Positions 44,846-56,999 of a stretch of 64,000 bases of DNA are shown one piece after another. Numbering within the stretch: the stretch's first letter is position 1; each line of letters opens with the position of its first letter. Below the pieces are notes generated by a model. That model worked only from the letters and a program-made list of their open reading frames with translations, was not told the origin of the DNA and searched no databases. The stretch spans positions 1,550,001 through 1,614,000 of the forward strand of contig JBANDB010000003.1 of the NCBI GenBank assembly GCA_037576215.1. The letters run 5' to 3'. The position numbers were made by a program, and so were the translations under genes. Source of the stretch: Armillaria gallica. Taxonomy: Eukaryota; Basidiomycota; Agaricomycetes; Agaricales; Physalacriaceae.

Positions 44846-46534
44846 TGATGAGCCTCCAGGCTCTGTATGCTCAGAATTCGCAGATTTTCCCTGCTAATTA
44901 ATGCTACCATCCCTTCCATGGCCTTTCAGTAAACCAATCATTGCACACATGGCAATACCACTTTCATCCTATGGCAACCACTCCTTATGTACTTTGCTAT
45001 CCATCCCAACTTGTTACACATCATAATTATTGTATTTCATCACAGCAAGGCACCTTTGATTGACAATCATCCTAATATGGAATCATTGCATCATTCAGAA
45101 GCACCCAGTTGATGTGCCCAGGAATCACTTAATGAAATGATGTGATTGACACGAATACCCTCCAAGCTATGACAATTGCAGCTATGGCAACTACAGGCCA
45201 TGTTTACTAAGGCTGTTACTTCGCCAAGTCTTCAAGAAAACATTGCCCCATGTGTACTCCTCAGCACGATGACTATTGCCCAGTAATCCACAGCTAAACA
45301 GCACCTATTGATCCACTCATCACTCAGCAAAACCATATGTCTCTCATCCATACAAGGTCACATCAACAAGTTGCTGTTACTTTAGAAGACAAAGGACCAT
45401 ATGTTTCCTACAATTTTTACAAAGCCAAGGCCTTACAGCCTTACTAAGTCTTGTGTATTTACTCTATTTATAAATTTGTACTTTTAGTATAAAAACTAGC
45501 TAGAAAATGTAGTTACAAAGCAGTTCATCTCTAGTTGACCCCAGACTACATCAATTATTGTCATACACTAGTCTATCACCAGTAAACCATGTCTATTCAC
45601 TGTTCTATGGCAATATACAGTTTACCCCAGCATATTCTCAATTGCACGTCGACTCTTGAGCTCACCAGAGTTATTCCACAGTTTTTGACTGTGAAGAGTC
45701 CTTTGCTATGTGCTCTTCACTCTTAACACTATTGGTGCATGCTCATATTGTGCCAATACATGATTGCCATACCATACCTCACCCCCGTTATCTTTTATAG
45801 GCTGTCATCATTTCACTTTCACACCATTGGAGTTTTACAGTTTCCCTTTCACCATCATTATTGTCGCCCACTTAGGTAGTCTCAGAGCAGACTTAGGATC
45901 AGTTTCAGCCAGTTTTGTATAGTATCAGTCCCTCGAGTGGACTTGAAGGTTAGTTTGACATAGGATAGGATTGTTTTAGTACCAGACCAGTTTTGACATT
46001 GACACAGCACCAATGCATTGTATAGGACCAGTATCATCGCCAGTTTTCGTAGTTCCACATTTTCTCTTGCCATGTTACCACCAGCATCTCATTCAACATT
46101 TTCTCTTGCCACATGCTGTCTCCACCCATGTTTTCTCATTGCCTCATTCACTCATAGACTATTGACAACCGTTTAGTCTATCTTCCATCATTCACCCCAC
46201 TCAGATTACCATCATGTGACGTTTTCTAGTCTCATCTCACGTTTTCTTATACAGATTCATGGTATTCATGTCATACCTGCTTCCATTCTCTCTCACTTCA
46301 AGAGAACCCTACTGGCTTATAGCCTTAGCATCTAGTACTCGACTACCAAGCAGTCCTACTTTGCAAACTTAAAGTCGCAGTGTATACTTGCATATAGAGG
46401 AATTGATTTACTGCATGGAGGTGCCCCGAACCCACTCGCACACATGATCACCTTGATTGCTGTGCTACTATGTTAATTAACCAATCTCATTCCGAGTTGG
46501 TGTTGCCATTGCCATGGAAGTCTAAGGCCCATCA
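44846..46534 (+). mobile_element. 5' LTR of family X element
   Basis: 1689 bp, starts TGATGAGCCTCCAGGCTC and ends GGAAGTCTAAGGCCCATCA. It aligns in reverse complement to the solo LTRs at 19150, 29879, 33457 and 39553. Five bases after its end, TGGAGCCCACCGTGAGG (46539-46555) has the form of a tRNA primer-binding site, and a gag frame follows. This fixes the true orientation of the whole family. Confidence 0.85.
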
Positions 46535-46538
46535 TTTC

Positions 46539-46555
46539 TGGAGCCCACCGTGAGG
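46539..46555 (+). promoter_or_regulatory. Candidate primer-binding site
   Basis: TGGAGCCCACCGTGAGG directly downstream of the 5' LTR resembles the TGGxGCCCACCGTGGGG sites of many Gypsy elements, where a tRNA primes minus-strand DNA synthesis. Confidence 0.5.
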
Positions 46556-46770
46556 GGGATCAGTTCACATCCCAGATCAATACTTTGATCACATTTATAT
46601 ATGCCTATCACCTTTCAATTTTCCCTTCGTAGCAAGCTTATACTTCTTGCAAACCCAAATTCTGCACCATTTCACGAAAATTTGAATGTAAAACACCTTA
46701 TGTCCCAGTTCTGGGCAGAGGCCTTTGAAATACCTCTGCACGTCTTCAGTTACAAGAATCTACAGCCCAT

Positions 46771-48051
46771 TTGGCATCGTCTGAAGTGTCATCTTCAACG
46801 CTCCCTACAGAAACCCTGTTACCAGACTCCCCTCGTAGTCCCATTCCTGGGTCTTTCATTGAATCTCCCACATCCTCGTTCCCCGAAGAACTAGACATCT
46901 CTGAAAGAGAGAACTTGTCATTTTCTGAACCAGAAGACAACAAAGAAACTGAAGTTACCACAGAACTCTTTGGTTCAAACTACAGAACAGCCCCTGGCAC
47001 CCCTTATTCTGGACAAGCTTTCGGAGGCTACCACATAGAATCCACCTCATTCACCAATTACCAACAAGAAGAATCTGTCGAATCTAGCGACAAATTAGTA
47101 CCAGATTTTGCTACCACCATAAACTTTGATATCAAGGACGAGTCCTTCGAACAAAGTCTCTCTTTTGATCCACTGGCAGAGGCTTCCACCTCTTACTTTC
47201 CCATATTTCCTGTTTTACCACCAGTCAATCTGAATCAACAACCAGCCCCCATAGCACAACCAGGTGCACAACCACCCATTCAGCCCCCAGTACAACAACC
47301 AGTACAACAACCAGCCACCATGGCCGCAGTGTCTATGCCTTACCAAAAGGAGAAGAGCGCTCCGAATATCATTGACAAAATTAGTCCTGGACACAAGTTG
47401 ATGTGTTATATCAGTGATATCGAAGGCCTCTTCACCTGTCATACCATAAACACAGATGCCGATAAAAAGAAGTGGTTTATCTACTATCCCAGTCTTATCA
47501 TCTCCAAGTTTTGGGAGAGCTTGCCCAAATATAGTGACACTGCCAAAAGCTATGAAAATTTCAAGGATGCCATAGTTGCTCAGTATCCTGATGCTAGCAC
47601 CACTCGTAAATACGAGAGACACAACCTCAAACGCGTTATTGGAAAATACGCACGAGAAGTTGATAATCTCACAGACCTAGAAGTGTTTTATCGAGAATTC
47701 TACCCCAAAGTAAAGCACTTGGTCACGAATAATCATTTGTTGAACCACAAGACTGGCAATATGTTCAGCAAAGGCTTTCCTAACCATGTTTGGGATGCCA
47801 TTGCCCCTCGACTCCAGATCAAATTACCAGACCATCATCCAGCAGACCCTTATGACCTCAGCAATATTTATGCAGCTGCTCAGTTCATTCTACAAGGCAC
47901 AAATAAAGGAGAAAGCACCCTTAGCAGCATGCCTACTCAGAGTTTTCATGATGCTGGTCCAGCTTACCATCGTTGGGATCCAAGCTCACACTGCATGATG
48001 GCTTTGATATGTGAGGCTGAAATATTGAAATTGAAAGATATTTATTTTTAG
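46771..48051 (+). CDS. Gag-like protein of family X, 3' end replaced by a MITE
   Basis: A 426-codon open frame, the longest in the window. The first 200 residues are acidic, serine- and proline-rich with a glutamine-proline run (about residues 150-185: PPIQPPVQQPVQQPA). The second half is a helical capsid-like part (SKFWESLPKYSDTAKSYENF, YKREFYPK-like segments, NIYAAAQFILQGTNKGE). It follows an LTR and primer-binding site, as gag does. The last 21 codons come from a MITE starting at 47989; past the MITE the original frame resumes for about 30 codons (NKSSSQPTTS) after a TGA that may once have been arginine. No zinc knuckle, protease or polymerase follows, so the element is truncated. Confidence 0.75.
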   Translation: MASSEVSSSTLPTETLLPDSPRSPIPGSFIESPTSSFPEELDISERENLSFSEPEDNKETEVTTELFGSNYRTAPGTPYSGQAFGGYHIESTSFTNYQQEESVESSDKLVPDFATTINFDIKDESFEQSLSFDPLAEASTSYFPIFPVLPPVNLNQQPAPIAQPGAQPPIQPPVQQPVQQPATMAAVSMPYQKEKSAPNIIDKISPGHKLMCYISDIEGLFTCHTINTDADKKKWFIYYPSLIISKFWESLPKYSDTAKSYENFKDAIVAQYPDASTTRKYERHNLKRVIGKYAREVDNLTDLEVFYREFYPKVKHLVTNNHLLNHKTGNMFSKGFPNHVWDAIAPRLQIKLPDHHPADPYDLSNIYAAAQFILQGTNKGESTLSSMPTQSFHDAGPAYHRWDPSSHCMMALICEAEILKLKDIYF

Positions 48052-48254
48052 CCAGTTTTTAGCCCAAAATATCAGAGAAATATGTACAAAATGGTTTATA
48101 TATTTGTGATTTTATCCAATTTTGAGGTGATTTTCACAAATATAGAAAAGATATTATGCATATTTTTTTGATATTTTAAGCTAAAAACTAGCTAAAAATA
48201 AATATCTTTCAATTTCAATATTTCAGCCTCACATATCAAAGCCATCATGCAGTG
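47989..48254. mobile_element. 266-bp foldback MITE, CACTG termini, TSD TCA
   Basis: About 75 bases at each end are inverted repeats with a single mismatch, starting CACTGCATGATGGCTTTG. TCA flanks both sides (47986-47988, 48255-48257). CACTR ends with a 3-bp duplication suggest a CACTA-like family related to the MITE at 22144. The near-perfect ends mark it as one of the youngest insertions here. The transcript would fold into a long hairpin. Confidence 0.9.
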
Positions 48255-48257
48255 TCA

Positions 48258-49732
48258 TGGTGAATGAAATAAATCATCATCTCAGCCAACAACATCGTTG
48301 AAGCAGACTCACTGGAAGAATTCAGTTGTCTGTAGATCAATTCTATATCAGCCATATGAGTAACTGGCAAATATGTTACTATCAGTTGGATGAAATGAAT
48401 TTATGAATGGAAATACCCACCCCCCTGCTCAGGCGAGCACAACGATGAATTCCCCACTAATTGATATCCATAGGCTTTTACACTGGCATGCACAGCAGTT
48501 TATGCCCATGTCCGATGTTGAGCCCCAAAGGTCAAGTCTCTAGCTGAAATAGATCAGTGTGTAGAATTTATCGGGAAGAAGGACACTCCTAACTCATAGA
48601 TGCCATCCTGCAAGCAAGCTGAAGGCTTCATTTCTAGTGTCATATGGCGAGCCCAAGGACAGATTGTTAGAGTACAGTTTGAGAAGCCAGTCCAAGATAA
48701 CATCCAAGAGGTAAGGTGGGAACACTGAGTAGGCAGTCTGCAGGTAACCCTTGATGATTTCATCTGTAAAATCATTGGGACTTGTTGACAAGCCACCCAT
48801 CCCTAATGAGCACCAACATCAAATTTGGACCTTAGAAAGAACCTGTTGTATTGGCTGACTCCGATAACAATGCATTTTCTAGGGGTAGGTAGTAAAGATA
48901 TCGTGGGTGGTAGACCGATAAACTAGTAGGATCCAACACAGGAGCAAGTGCAACATTGGTTCCCTGTAATTGCAGCCTTTCATGAGCACTTAGATATGTA
49001 TCACCTTGAGTTTTGGTCTTTCCAAAATAGTTGAGTCAACAATCGCAAAATGTGTGTTGAAAGAAAAACATTTTGATGTGGTAAAGTGCTGGAATTATCA
49101 TCAGGGTCCTTTTTGAGCAGCAATTATGCAAGTATGCACTGCAGAACTAAAACCTTACTCTGAATTTCTGTAAAGATGGGGGCTATTCCTAGTTCTTGAT
49201 GTGAGTATTATCTCTTTCACAGCAAATGGCTCAAATGGTGCTGTTGTGTTGCAAAACCTAGATGCATATCACTTGAGGTTTCCTGTGTGGATCAAGCATG
49301 AAGCAAACACGATGAAGATGCATTGCCAATACCAAAGTATCTGTTCAAGTTTAAAACGTGGCCATCGTGGGAATTAACCAAAACGCCAATGTTGATCACG
49401 ACCTCGTACCAGGACCCCGGATAATCTCTATACAGCTCCGATCCCGGATTTTCAACCCAATTTGACGTTCATGTATGATGCATTCTACCCCGGAAATTTG
49501 TCGAGCTTTCCCCAGGTATGGTGCCAAATCCCGGATTTGGGCCAGCTGTAGATGGTCTGGGATGTCAGAGCGTGACGGAGAGCTTAGGATTCAGCCCTGC
49601 GAAGTTGAAGATCATGCCGCAGACAAAGGCCACTCGTCGATAATGCATTTTTAGGTAAAAATTATTCATATCGGGAGTGAAAAGCCTTGCGGCATCTCGG
49701 CATCTATACCGAATGACGGAGGACCCATCAGC
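48258..49732 (-). other. Spacer between the transposon island and copy 2
   Basis: Apart from the esterase-like fragment at 48594-48800, I see only short frames. About 48900-49700 holds no gene, RNA or transposon end that I can support. Confidence 0.4.
48594..48800 (-). pseudogene. Carboxylesterase/lipase type B fragment
   Basis: The minus strand reads DEIIKGYLQTAY, LLDVILDWLLKLYS and SLGSPYDTRNEAFSL. This resembles the conserved 'YLQT-[VY] ... LL-LYP-DP--GSPF-TG' stretch of fungal type B carboxylesterases, which lies well after the catalytic serine. Only about 60 residues are present and no catalytic residue is included. Identification rests on pattern memory and is moderate. Confidence 0.45.
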
Positions 49733-49746
49733 AGATGTCGCTCTAG

Positions 49747-50199
49747 TCAGCTCCCAGTCAGATGCAGCCGGCACACATGACACAGACTCGCCATCACCTC
49801 CAGCCTCAGTCCCACCCGACGATCAGTGGAAAACCAACTCTTCATCGTGCCGGTGTCAAACTCAAGAGATTCTCCAAATGAGATCCCCACAACACTCTTG
49901 ACAGAGTCGTTATCCTGCGCAGCACAGCCGAAGCTGACAGTGTGCACTGTGCAGGCTCACTGCCCTTATCACGCTCTTATGACCATGTACTTTCGCTAGG
50001 TCCAATGGCGAGTCACTCTCGAAGACTTCCTTCTCCTCATCGAGAATACCTCCAGGAATACCACGCGGTACCACGTCATATTTTCCCTGTGCTATCGGTT
50101 CGCCTACACCATCTGGACCGTTCACGGGAGCCCATGTATATATTTTGTACTCAATTGGGATTTTCTATTCCTAAATCCATCCGACTTGTACTACAGTGA
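49747..50199 (-). pseudogene. Duplicate of the hypothetical gene at 16-507
   Basis: Matches 16-507 throughout, but reads as two overlapping frames (49747-49947 and 49910-50125) because of a short insertion near 49945 and a small deletion near 50135. The ancestral start side is also changed. Confidence 0.5.
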
Positions 50200-50317
50200 T
50201 TGCCAGTTCCACATGGATCAGGAATGCCCTTCATCTACGGAACACTGAATTCCTCCGCTGAGCCCAAGTCTTCGATCTTGTTGGGTGAAATGATGGTCCA
50301 CTACTGGGTTTCATTTA

Positions 50318-51120
50318 CTACGAGCTTGAATCCCAACAATAGATTAGGAATGTCTCGTGAGTTATTCTTCTGTTGTTGGTTGAACACTTATTAAACGTTG
50401 CCAGATCCCTTCTGACCACAGTACACGCCGGAGGATGAGGTATGTTAAGGCATTTATCGAAGCGGGGATTTCTCTCACTTATTGTGGTCCCAGGTATTCT
50501 TGCAATTAGCCGGTGATGCATACAACATATGTCTTCGTTCAGTTCTAATACATATGACTTCTCATCTTGATGTTGACTGAGAAAAGGAATCGTCGGACGA
50601 CGTGGCATGAACGCCCTCGAGTATCTCCTGAAACATGCAGAACGAGTATTTTTTATAAGTAAACACATCAACGTTGCTCACGATTCAATTAGACTTCTTC
50701 TTGGAGTCGAAGTATCCAGCACCATGCCATCGCACTGAAAGCAGGGAGCGTGTTATTCCAGAGCTGTCCTCAGTCATCATATGGGTTCACCCGCTCACGC
50801 GTCACCAAGTGAGGACATTTGCAATGACACGAATCGTATTGGGTAGAATCATATACGGACTAACTACCACTTGGGTCACCAGGTCAAAGATAGGCGGCTA
50901 CTTAGTATCTTCGACGTGCTTCGCTTTGAATATCTCCGCCAAGAACTGGGATACACCCTGAAATTCGCGGCATAGAGTGATGTTGACGCCAAGCATCTAT
51001 CGAACTTGTATAAAAAGGTGATCATATTGTCTCTTTTTGATGAGGAAGACGTCTGTAGCGTACGTACCGTCCCAGCTACCTTGGCGTATCCTTCGGATGG
51101 CTAGAAGCAGCAAGCGATAG
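50318..51120 (-). pseudogene. Duplicate of the segments at 641-1411
   Basis: Collinear with 641-1411. The first open stretch gains an in-frame stop (after the residues corresponding to FIQVR), and the second loses three bases near 50618. Function unknown. Confidence 0.4.
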
Positions 51121-51222
51121 GTTGATGCCGCCGACACACGGACACGAGGGTCGTGTTGATCGCAAACTTATATCGGCACCACCACCAACACACCAACACC
51201 AAACGCGTCAGGCTTTTCACAG

Positions 51223-51522
51223 ATGTTACAGCACCCGGTATGTTGTGCCATTATTAGATCTTTTATCTTTCCTAAATTGTTCGGCGACAGAACAAACCTT
51301 TCAAGTAGCATGAGTGATCAGTTATCTACTATTCCCGATCCCAGATCTCACAGTGCCGAGCTCCGAAGTCGAAGATTCCGGGAAGGTGGCCGTGTTAGGG
51401 TGAGTAAGGTAAAGGACGGTAGCAGCATCCAGCGGAACTCAGAAGAGTGGGAGTCGGCATCATGTTGGACAACAGTCATAGGAAAAGCAGATAAAGTAAG
51501 ATTGAACAATGGTGAGGACTGA
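51223..51522 (+). CDS. Duplicate of the short frame at 1483-1782
   Basis: A 99-codon frame with the same length and ends as copy 1 and few residue changes. Coding status is as uncertain as for its partner. Confidence 0.2.
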   Translation: MLQHPVCCAIIRSFIFPKLFGDRTNLSSSMSDQLSTIPDPRSHSAELRSRRFREGGRVRVSKVKDGSSIQRNSEEWESASCWTTVIGKADKVRLNNGED

Positions 51523-52132
51523 CTGTGCTGAATCTCTGCATGATGCTAATGGAGGCCTCCGAGGCGACGCGAGCGGTAACATGACATTGGCGTCGACCAT
51601 CTTCGGAGTAGACTATGAGTTAGCTGTGAAACGAAGATGAAATTATCGAGACACACCCTTTAACTCCCACAACCAACAGAATCTTTCAACGTCATACAAA
51701 AATGTCTGTTACTTCTGGCACCGTGCACACAAGGAGCAAGATTCTATTACCTTTAATCAGATGATACATTGGGTGTCTTGGCATCCAGAATGAACAGCAT
51801 TGTCAGATTAAAAGCCACTGTTTGGAGGTGGGTAGTTCCGCATTCGGAACCGTGCTGCTTAGTCGGCGATTTGATCGATAAGAGTGACCCATTCACTCAT
51901 CTGTCTTTCCCCCTTCCCTCGACGTCCCTGTGACTGTTGCCTGTCGACAGACAAAGGACTGCGAGGTTGTTTGGCGTTCGAGCTCACATTGTCACCAAGC
52001 GAAGGTGCTGATCATTAAATGTCGAGATGCTTGTCTTTCCAGTCGCCGTCACTTGTTGACGTCTTGTTATTGTTCCCTTATTAATGGTACGTATTCGTTG
52101 CTTATACCCGCGGCTTTTAGTTAGAATCATCG

Positions 52133-52140
52133 TATAAAAG
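52133..52140 (+). promoter_or_regulatory. Candidate TATA box upstream of P450 copy 2
   Basis: TATAAAAG, preserved from the duplicate at 4732. About 416 bases before the start codon, with no MITE in between. Confidence 0.3.
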
Positions 52141-52555
52141 GACTGTACTTGTGTAGTATACCCCATCTCGTTTGCAACGGATATACAATACCCTTTCCTC
52201 TCGCTCATTTCGTGGTCCCGAGCCTCGCGATTCCAATAGAAGGTATGTCACAGTATAACCAGCCTGAGCATAACGTCACTGGGCGCCAGTCCCGATTTGG
52301 GAATGTGAAGATCAGAGATCGGATTCGGGAACATCCGTACAGTGAAAGATCACCTAAGACTCAAGTAGCATAGAGGAAGCGAATCAGTCTACTGTCATAC
52401 TATGTTCTCTTCAGACCGGATCGGGGGGACTGCTACAAATCAATATGACAAACCCCGGACGGAGGAGCTCGCTGCTTTATTTGCACTCTCATGGTTTGCT
52501 CATGGTACGTATATAAATGCCAACTTTCCTGTTTTATGTTTCCCATATTCATAAA

Positions 52556-54680
52556 ATGCCCCTCGAAGAATACGTCGATCTCGTGCTCCAAGTTGACAAA
52601 ACCGTATTATTATGCTGTCTTGGCTTGGCCACCGTGTTTCTGCTGGCGCTCCAACTTCGAAAGGCCTTAATCACTAGACAAAAGGTAATTCTTATATCAA
52701 CTTCGTCTCGGTAAATAGTACTGATATCATTTCAGTTGAAATCAATTCCTACGGTTGGGTCATCTGGTATCATCGGGTCATGGATAGACGCTTACAGATT
52801 CGATTATCACGCAAGGGAAATTGTCGAAGAAGGTCAGAGAATGGTGTGTATCGGTCTGTCTCACGATCTGTGACCTGACCCGTTGTGAATAGTATGGATC
52901 GATATTCAAAGTGCCCATGCTCGGCAGATGGACAGTTGTGGTCAGCGGAGCAGAGCGAATTAATGACGTCCGAAAGGCTTCACTAGAAGAACTGCCTCCC
53001 TTAGCCGAGACTGAAGACGTGAGTGCTATGTGCCGTGCACGAATTATTGGGCTTATGACAACTAGATGGACTATACTTTTGGTCGCTCCGCCAGGGTGGA
53101 CCCTTACCATTTCGAAGTGGTACGACGCACCTTGACCCGCAATATCGCCTCTTGCTTTGCGGACGTTCATGATGAGATCAAAGCGTCTTTCAAGGACAAT
53201 ATACCGATGACTGAAGGTGCTAAGACTAACGATATTTTTGAGTAACTCAGGCTGACGTTTTTTTAATTGTAGACTGGGTCGAGATACCTGCCTACGAAAC
53301 TATTTTGCAGATTGTATGCAGAGCGACCAACCGGATGTTTGTCGGGCTTCCTCTTTGCGAGTAACCTCTCCGTCTCGACTCTCGATACCCTATTGAAATA
53401 AACTCGTTCTTGAGGTCGCAACCCCGAATATATCAAACTCAATATCAACTATGCCATCGAATTTTTCGCCTTTCTTCGTATTATGACCATTCTCCCTATG
53501 GTCCTGAAAATGCAAGTCATTCTCACGCAATACTATTCATACTGGCACCATAACTTCATACGATTAGGATTCTGAGTCCTATCTTCACGCCCCGCAGGCG
53601 TGCTATAGCCAAGACAGAGAAATTCCTTGGCGAAACCATCCGGGAACGAATGCACCAGCAGGATGTCTATGGGAAAGATTGGCCGGGAAAACCAGTGAGG
53701 AAGTTTTGATTTCATTCACTTTGTGTCTAACACGACGGTAGAATGACCTCGTCTCGTGGCTGCTTGACATAACTTATGTCGATGGCAAGAGGCGCCCAGT
53801 AAAGGATCATTGTGATCGGGTGCTCATATTGAATGCGGGAGCTATCCATGCGACATCTATGGTATGTCGGATTACGCATCACAGAGCTACAGCTGATTGC
53901 GTGCCTACAGACCCTCACTACTGCCCTGCACGCATTGGCTACACACCCTGAGTATGCTGAAATTCTTCGTGACGAAGTGGAAGCTATCATCAACGAAGAA
54001 GGTTATACGAAATCTGCAATGGGAAAGATGAGCAAGCTCGACAGCTTTTTGAAGGAAGCGCAGAGATTGTATGGTACCATGGGTGTCTGTGAGTCGTCAA
54101 TCTGTTTGCTACATCAATCCCTTCCGACGATTGGGCACAGTCGGAATGCACCGTACGGCCCATAAGGACTTTGTATTTTCAGACGGGACGGTGGTTCCCG
54201 CTGGAGTTCAAATCGTTGTGGCCTCTCTGTCCACGCATACAGATGAAGTACGTACGAGTTTTCTTTGCCCTGACGGTCCCTCATCCATCCATTTCCTACG
54301 TAGGAGAACTACGAAGACCCATTAGAATTCAGGCCATGGAGATTCTCTGAAAAGAGAAAACAAGAAGGCGAAGGTTTTCGCCACCATATGGCCACAACGA
54401 GTCTGCATTTCGTCTTCTTTGGCAACGGGCGGCCAGCATGGTGCGTATAGGTCGAGCTATCTGAAAAGTTCTCAAGTCGACATATTTTTTTGTTTGCAGC
54501 CCCGGCCGATTCTTTGTTGTCAACGAACTGAAGGCTGTCATGTCCCACGTTCTCCTGAACTTTGACGTGAAGCTTGACAAGTTCCCCACGCCAGTGTGGT
54601 TTGCCGAAAATCAGATACCGAATCAGAGCAGCAAGGTGTTCTTCAGGAAGCGCGTACGTCCCCGTGAAAGTGATGATTAA
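52556..54680 (+). CDS. Cytochrome P450 monooxygenase (CYP512 / ent-kaurene-oxidase-like), copy 2
   Basis: Duplicate of 5489-7600 with the same 12-exon structure: 52556-52684, 52736-52843, 52893-53018, 53066-53216, 53273-53356, 53415-53511, 53568-53694, 53742-53861, 53911-54088, 54141-54247, 54304-54440, 54500-54680. The frame is open for 514 residues. The haem loop FGNGRPACPGRFF is closer to the canonical motif than in copy 1; the ExxR is EAQR. Exon 11 is one codon shorter and the last exon is longer. Intron 5 begins GCGAGT where copy 1 has GTGAGT, so it needs a weak GC donor or is mis-spliced; intron 6 is GC-AG in both copies. Substrate unknown, probably a terpenoid. Confidence 0.85.
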
Positions 54681-54918
54681 AACAGTTGAGCGTTGAAGGG
54701 TTAAGAAATAGTACATATATCGTTCCAGTACCAGTATCAGTTGTTGATGTATCCTGTACGTAGGCATTTATGTGTATCTATCGATCGTGATTCTTTTATG
54801 GACCATTCATTCCGTACAGACCTACTAAAGCACGGACAGTCGACTTGGTACCCCAGCTTACGCTAATCCTAACGCGGAGGACGTAAACTCGGGACGTTGT
54901 CCCTCAGCTCCGTATCTA

Positions 54919-55203
54919 TCATGTCGCCTTCACCTACTATTTTGACTATGCTCGATGAAGCAACTGGGACAATAACGTGCTACCGCGATGTCGACGCCTT
55001 TGGATATATTATGGTGGCTTGTGATGAAAAGATTTCACGATCAACCATTGTGGACGAAGTTACATTATCATCTTGGTCCTGGCAGACCATTAACAGTCCA
55101 AGGAGACCCGCAATCCGTCTTTATTGACATGTGGAAGTTCCGATACGCGCATAGTCTTTGTATCGCACGGATCAAGTACGAAGAACAGTACCCGCTCATA
55201 TAA
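54919..55203 (+). other. Duplicate of the region at 7848-8130
   Basis: Two overlapping frames, one starting MSPSPTILTMLDEATG and open to 55127, the other 54988-55203. See the partner for why coding is doubtful. A further frame at 55258-55488 has no counterpart of equal length in copy 1. Confidence 0.25.
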
Positions 55204-56099
55204 CGGCAAAGTGCCGCATGCTAGCACATTGTAACCAGAGCGGTCATAAAGGAAGGAATGCACGTAACGAACAAAGCAGCAAACATGAAACCGCATCCGA
55301 ATGAGAGTAAAACGCACTTGGGAGCACTGAAAGAGAAAGCCTCCCCGTGGGCGTTCCGTATGTCTTCACAACACAGTACGTTTGCTCCAGCTAGTGTGGA
55401 GAAGAGGTTAGATGTGAAACGTACAACCCTTCTATGCCAAGATGATAGAGTCGTACGGAAAAATGGTACGGCAGTCGCGGAAGCCTGAATTAAAGGTCTC
55501 GATATGAATGGTCGTCTCCCAGTATGGCGCTAGACCGCTCGTTTCGGCGTCCTCTGTCCTTCCAATTATGCCAGGCACATACGCCGCGACGGGACCGCGA
55601 CTGGCTGGGAAGAGACTAGCATTTGAGTGCCAGCATATCCGAGTCCCATTTTAGTGGCATGTCTTAGGGTTATCTTCCACCTCGATACGTCATTCTGTTG
55701 ATACAACACTGACGCCATTGTTGTACGAGGCTAAGAAGGAGCGAGCCCGATCCTCTTTACGAACCGGAAGTCGAGGGACGAGGTAGAAGAGGACCAGAAA
55801 CGGTCAGGAACGAAGGAAAGAACATTAACAACAACCGGCACTTACGCTTGTTGGCGAACCACTGCTTCAAGCGATGTTCGAATAACAAATTCGAGATCAA
55901 GAGCATAATTCGACGGTTGTTAGACGCTACAAACAGTGCCCAGAGACGTCAAAGTGTATTCCTGATACAACTCAATCAATCTTCTTTCCGTGATTGAATC
56001 CGTAGGGGGCACCACTGTAAGCATTCCAGAACCAGTCACCATTTTCCCAAAGAACCGTGTCGTTCACGTCATCTAGGAGGCCACCTAAAACACACTATG

Positions 56100-56999
56100 A
56101 GCTTTATATACTGCAAACGATGAGGAAGGACAAATTTGGATATAAGGAACACTCTCTCGTGTTCACGAGCCACGCGATGAATCGCTAAATACAGGACATC
56201 AATATCGGGCATCAAATGTAAGACCATCGATCAAACATACCTCGACCCCCAATCCATACCCGCCATGCTTGCAATCAGCGAACGGTGCTGAATCAATTCC
56301 TTCGCGCTTATATGCCGCCAGCAACTCCTCCATATCAGAAATCCTCATCGAACCGCCCATGATCTCACCGACATTCGGAAATCACTGCTTTCTGTGTAAA
56401 ACAGTTTTCGCGCCCTCTTCGGCTGGTAGCCTCTTCGTATAGAACACCTGGGAATGAGTGCAAGAATACTGACGTCCCAATGATGTCCGTCATCTGCCTC
56501 TCCGCAGCCTCTGCGATATCATCTTCAACGACATGGTCCACCATGGCCTGACTCATCGAGGATGATATTCCCTTCTGCATCTTCTACTGCGTGCTTGATT
56601 CCATGTTCGACACGCCATCTGAAGTACGTCATGCGCTTGAACGGCCTTGAATACGGTGCTGAGTTGCTGCAGAGACGGGGCTGGCCAAGAGCTGATCAAC
56701 CGTTTCGCAAATGATTGTCTCGATGATCCATGATATCGCCAATGCTGATGAACGCGAGCTCAGCCTCAAGATGGATATACACGCTCAAACGCTCACTTGT
56801 GTGGCTCTGGGACGCAGAATACGTTCCCGAGACTGGGCAGACATGTCCCCAGAGATCTTTGTGTGAGGTAGGCAGGGGCCATAGTGGTTTAAACTGAAAA
56901 GGGTGTTACCGCCCTCGACTTGCATCTGCACAAGACATGACGGGGTTACTTCGGGTAGGTGATGGTTGACCAAAGAGTCGCGGAGCAAAGAACAGATGA
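56100..56999 (-). pseudogene. Asparaginyl-tRNA synthetase pseudogene, copy 2 (catalytic part)
   Basis: Reads, from 56990 downward, LPEVTPSCLVQMQVEGG, YIHLEAELAFIS, RPFKRMTYFRWRVEHGIKHA, DIAEAAERQMTDIIG, VGEIMGGSMRISDMEELL and HGGYGLGVE, then an intron and RFIAWLVN. All are on one strand and in normal order, so this copy keeps the ancestral orientation of the block inverted in copy 1. Frame changes and a lost motif 2 make it inactive. The anticodon-binding part lies 5.3 kb away at 62320-62445. Confidence 0.85.
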
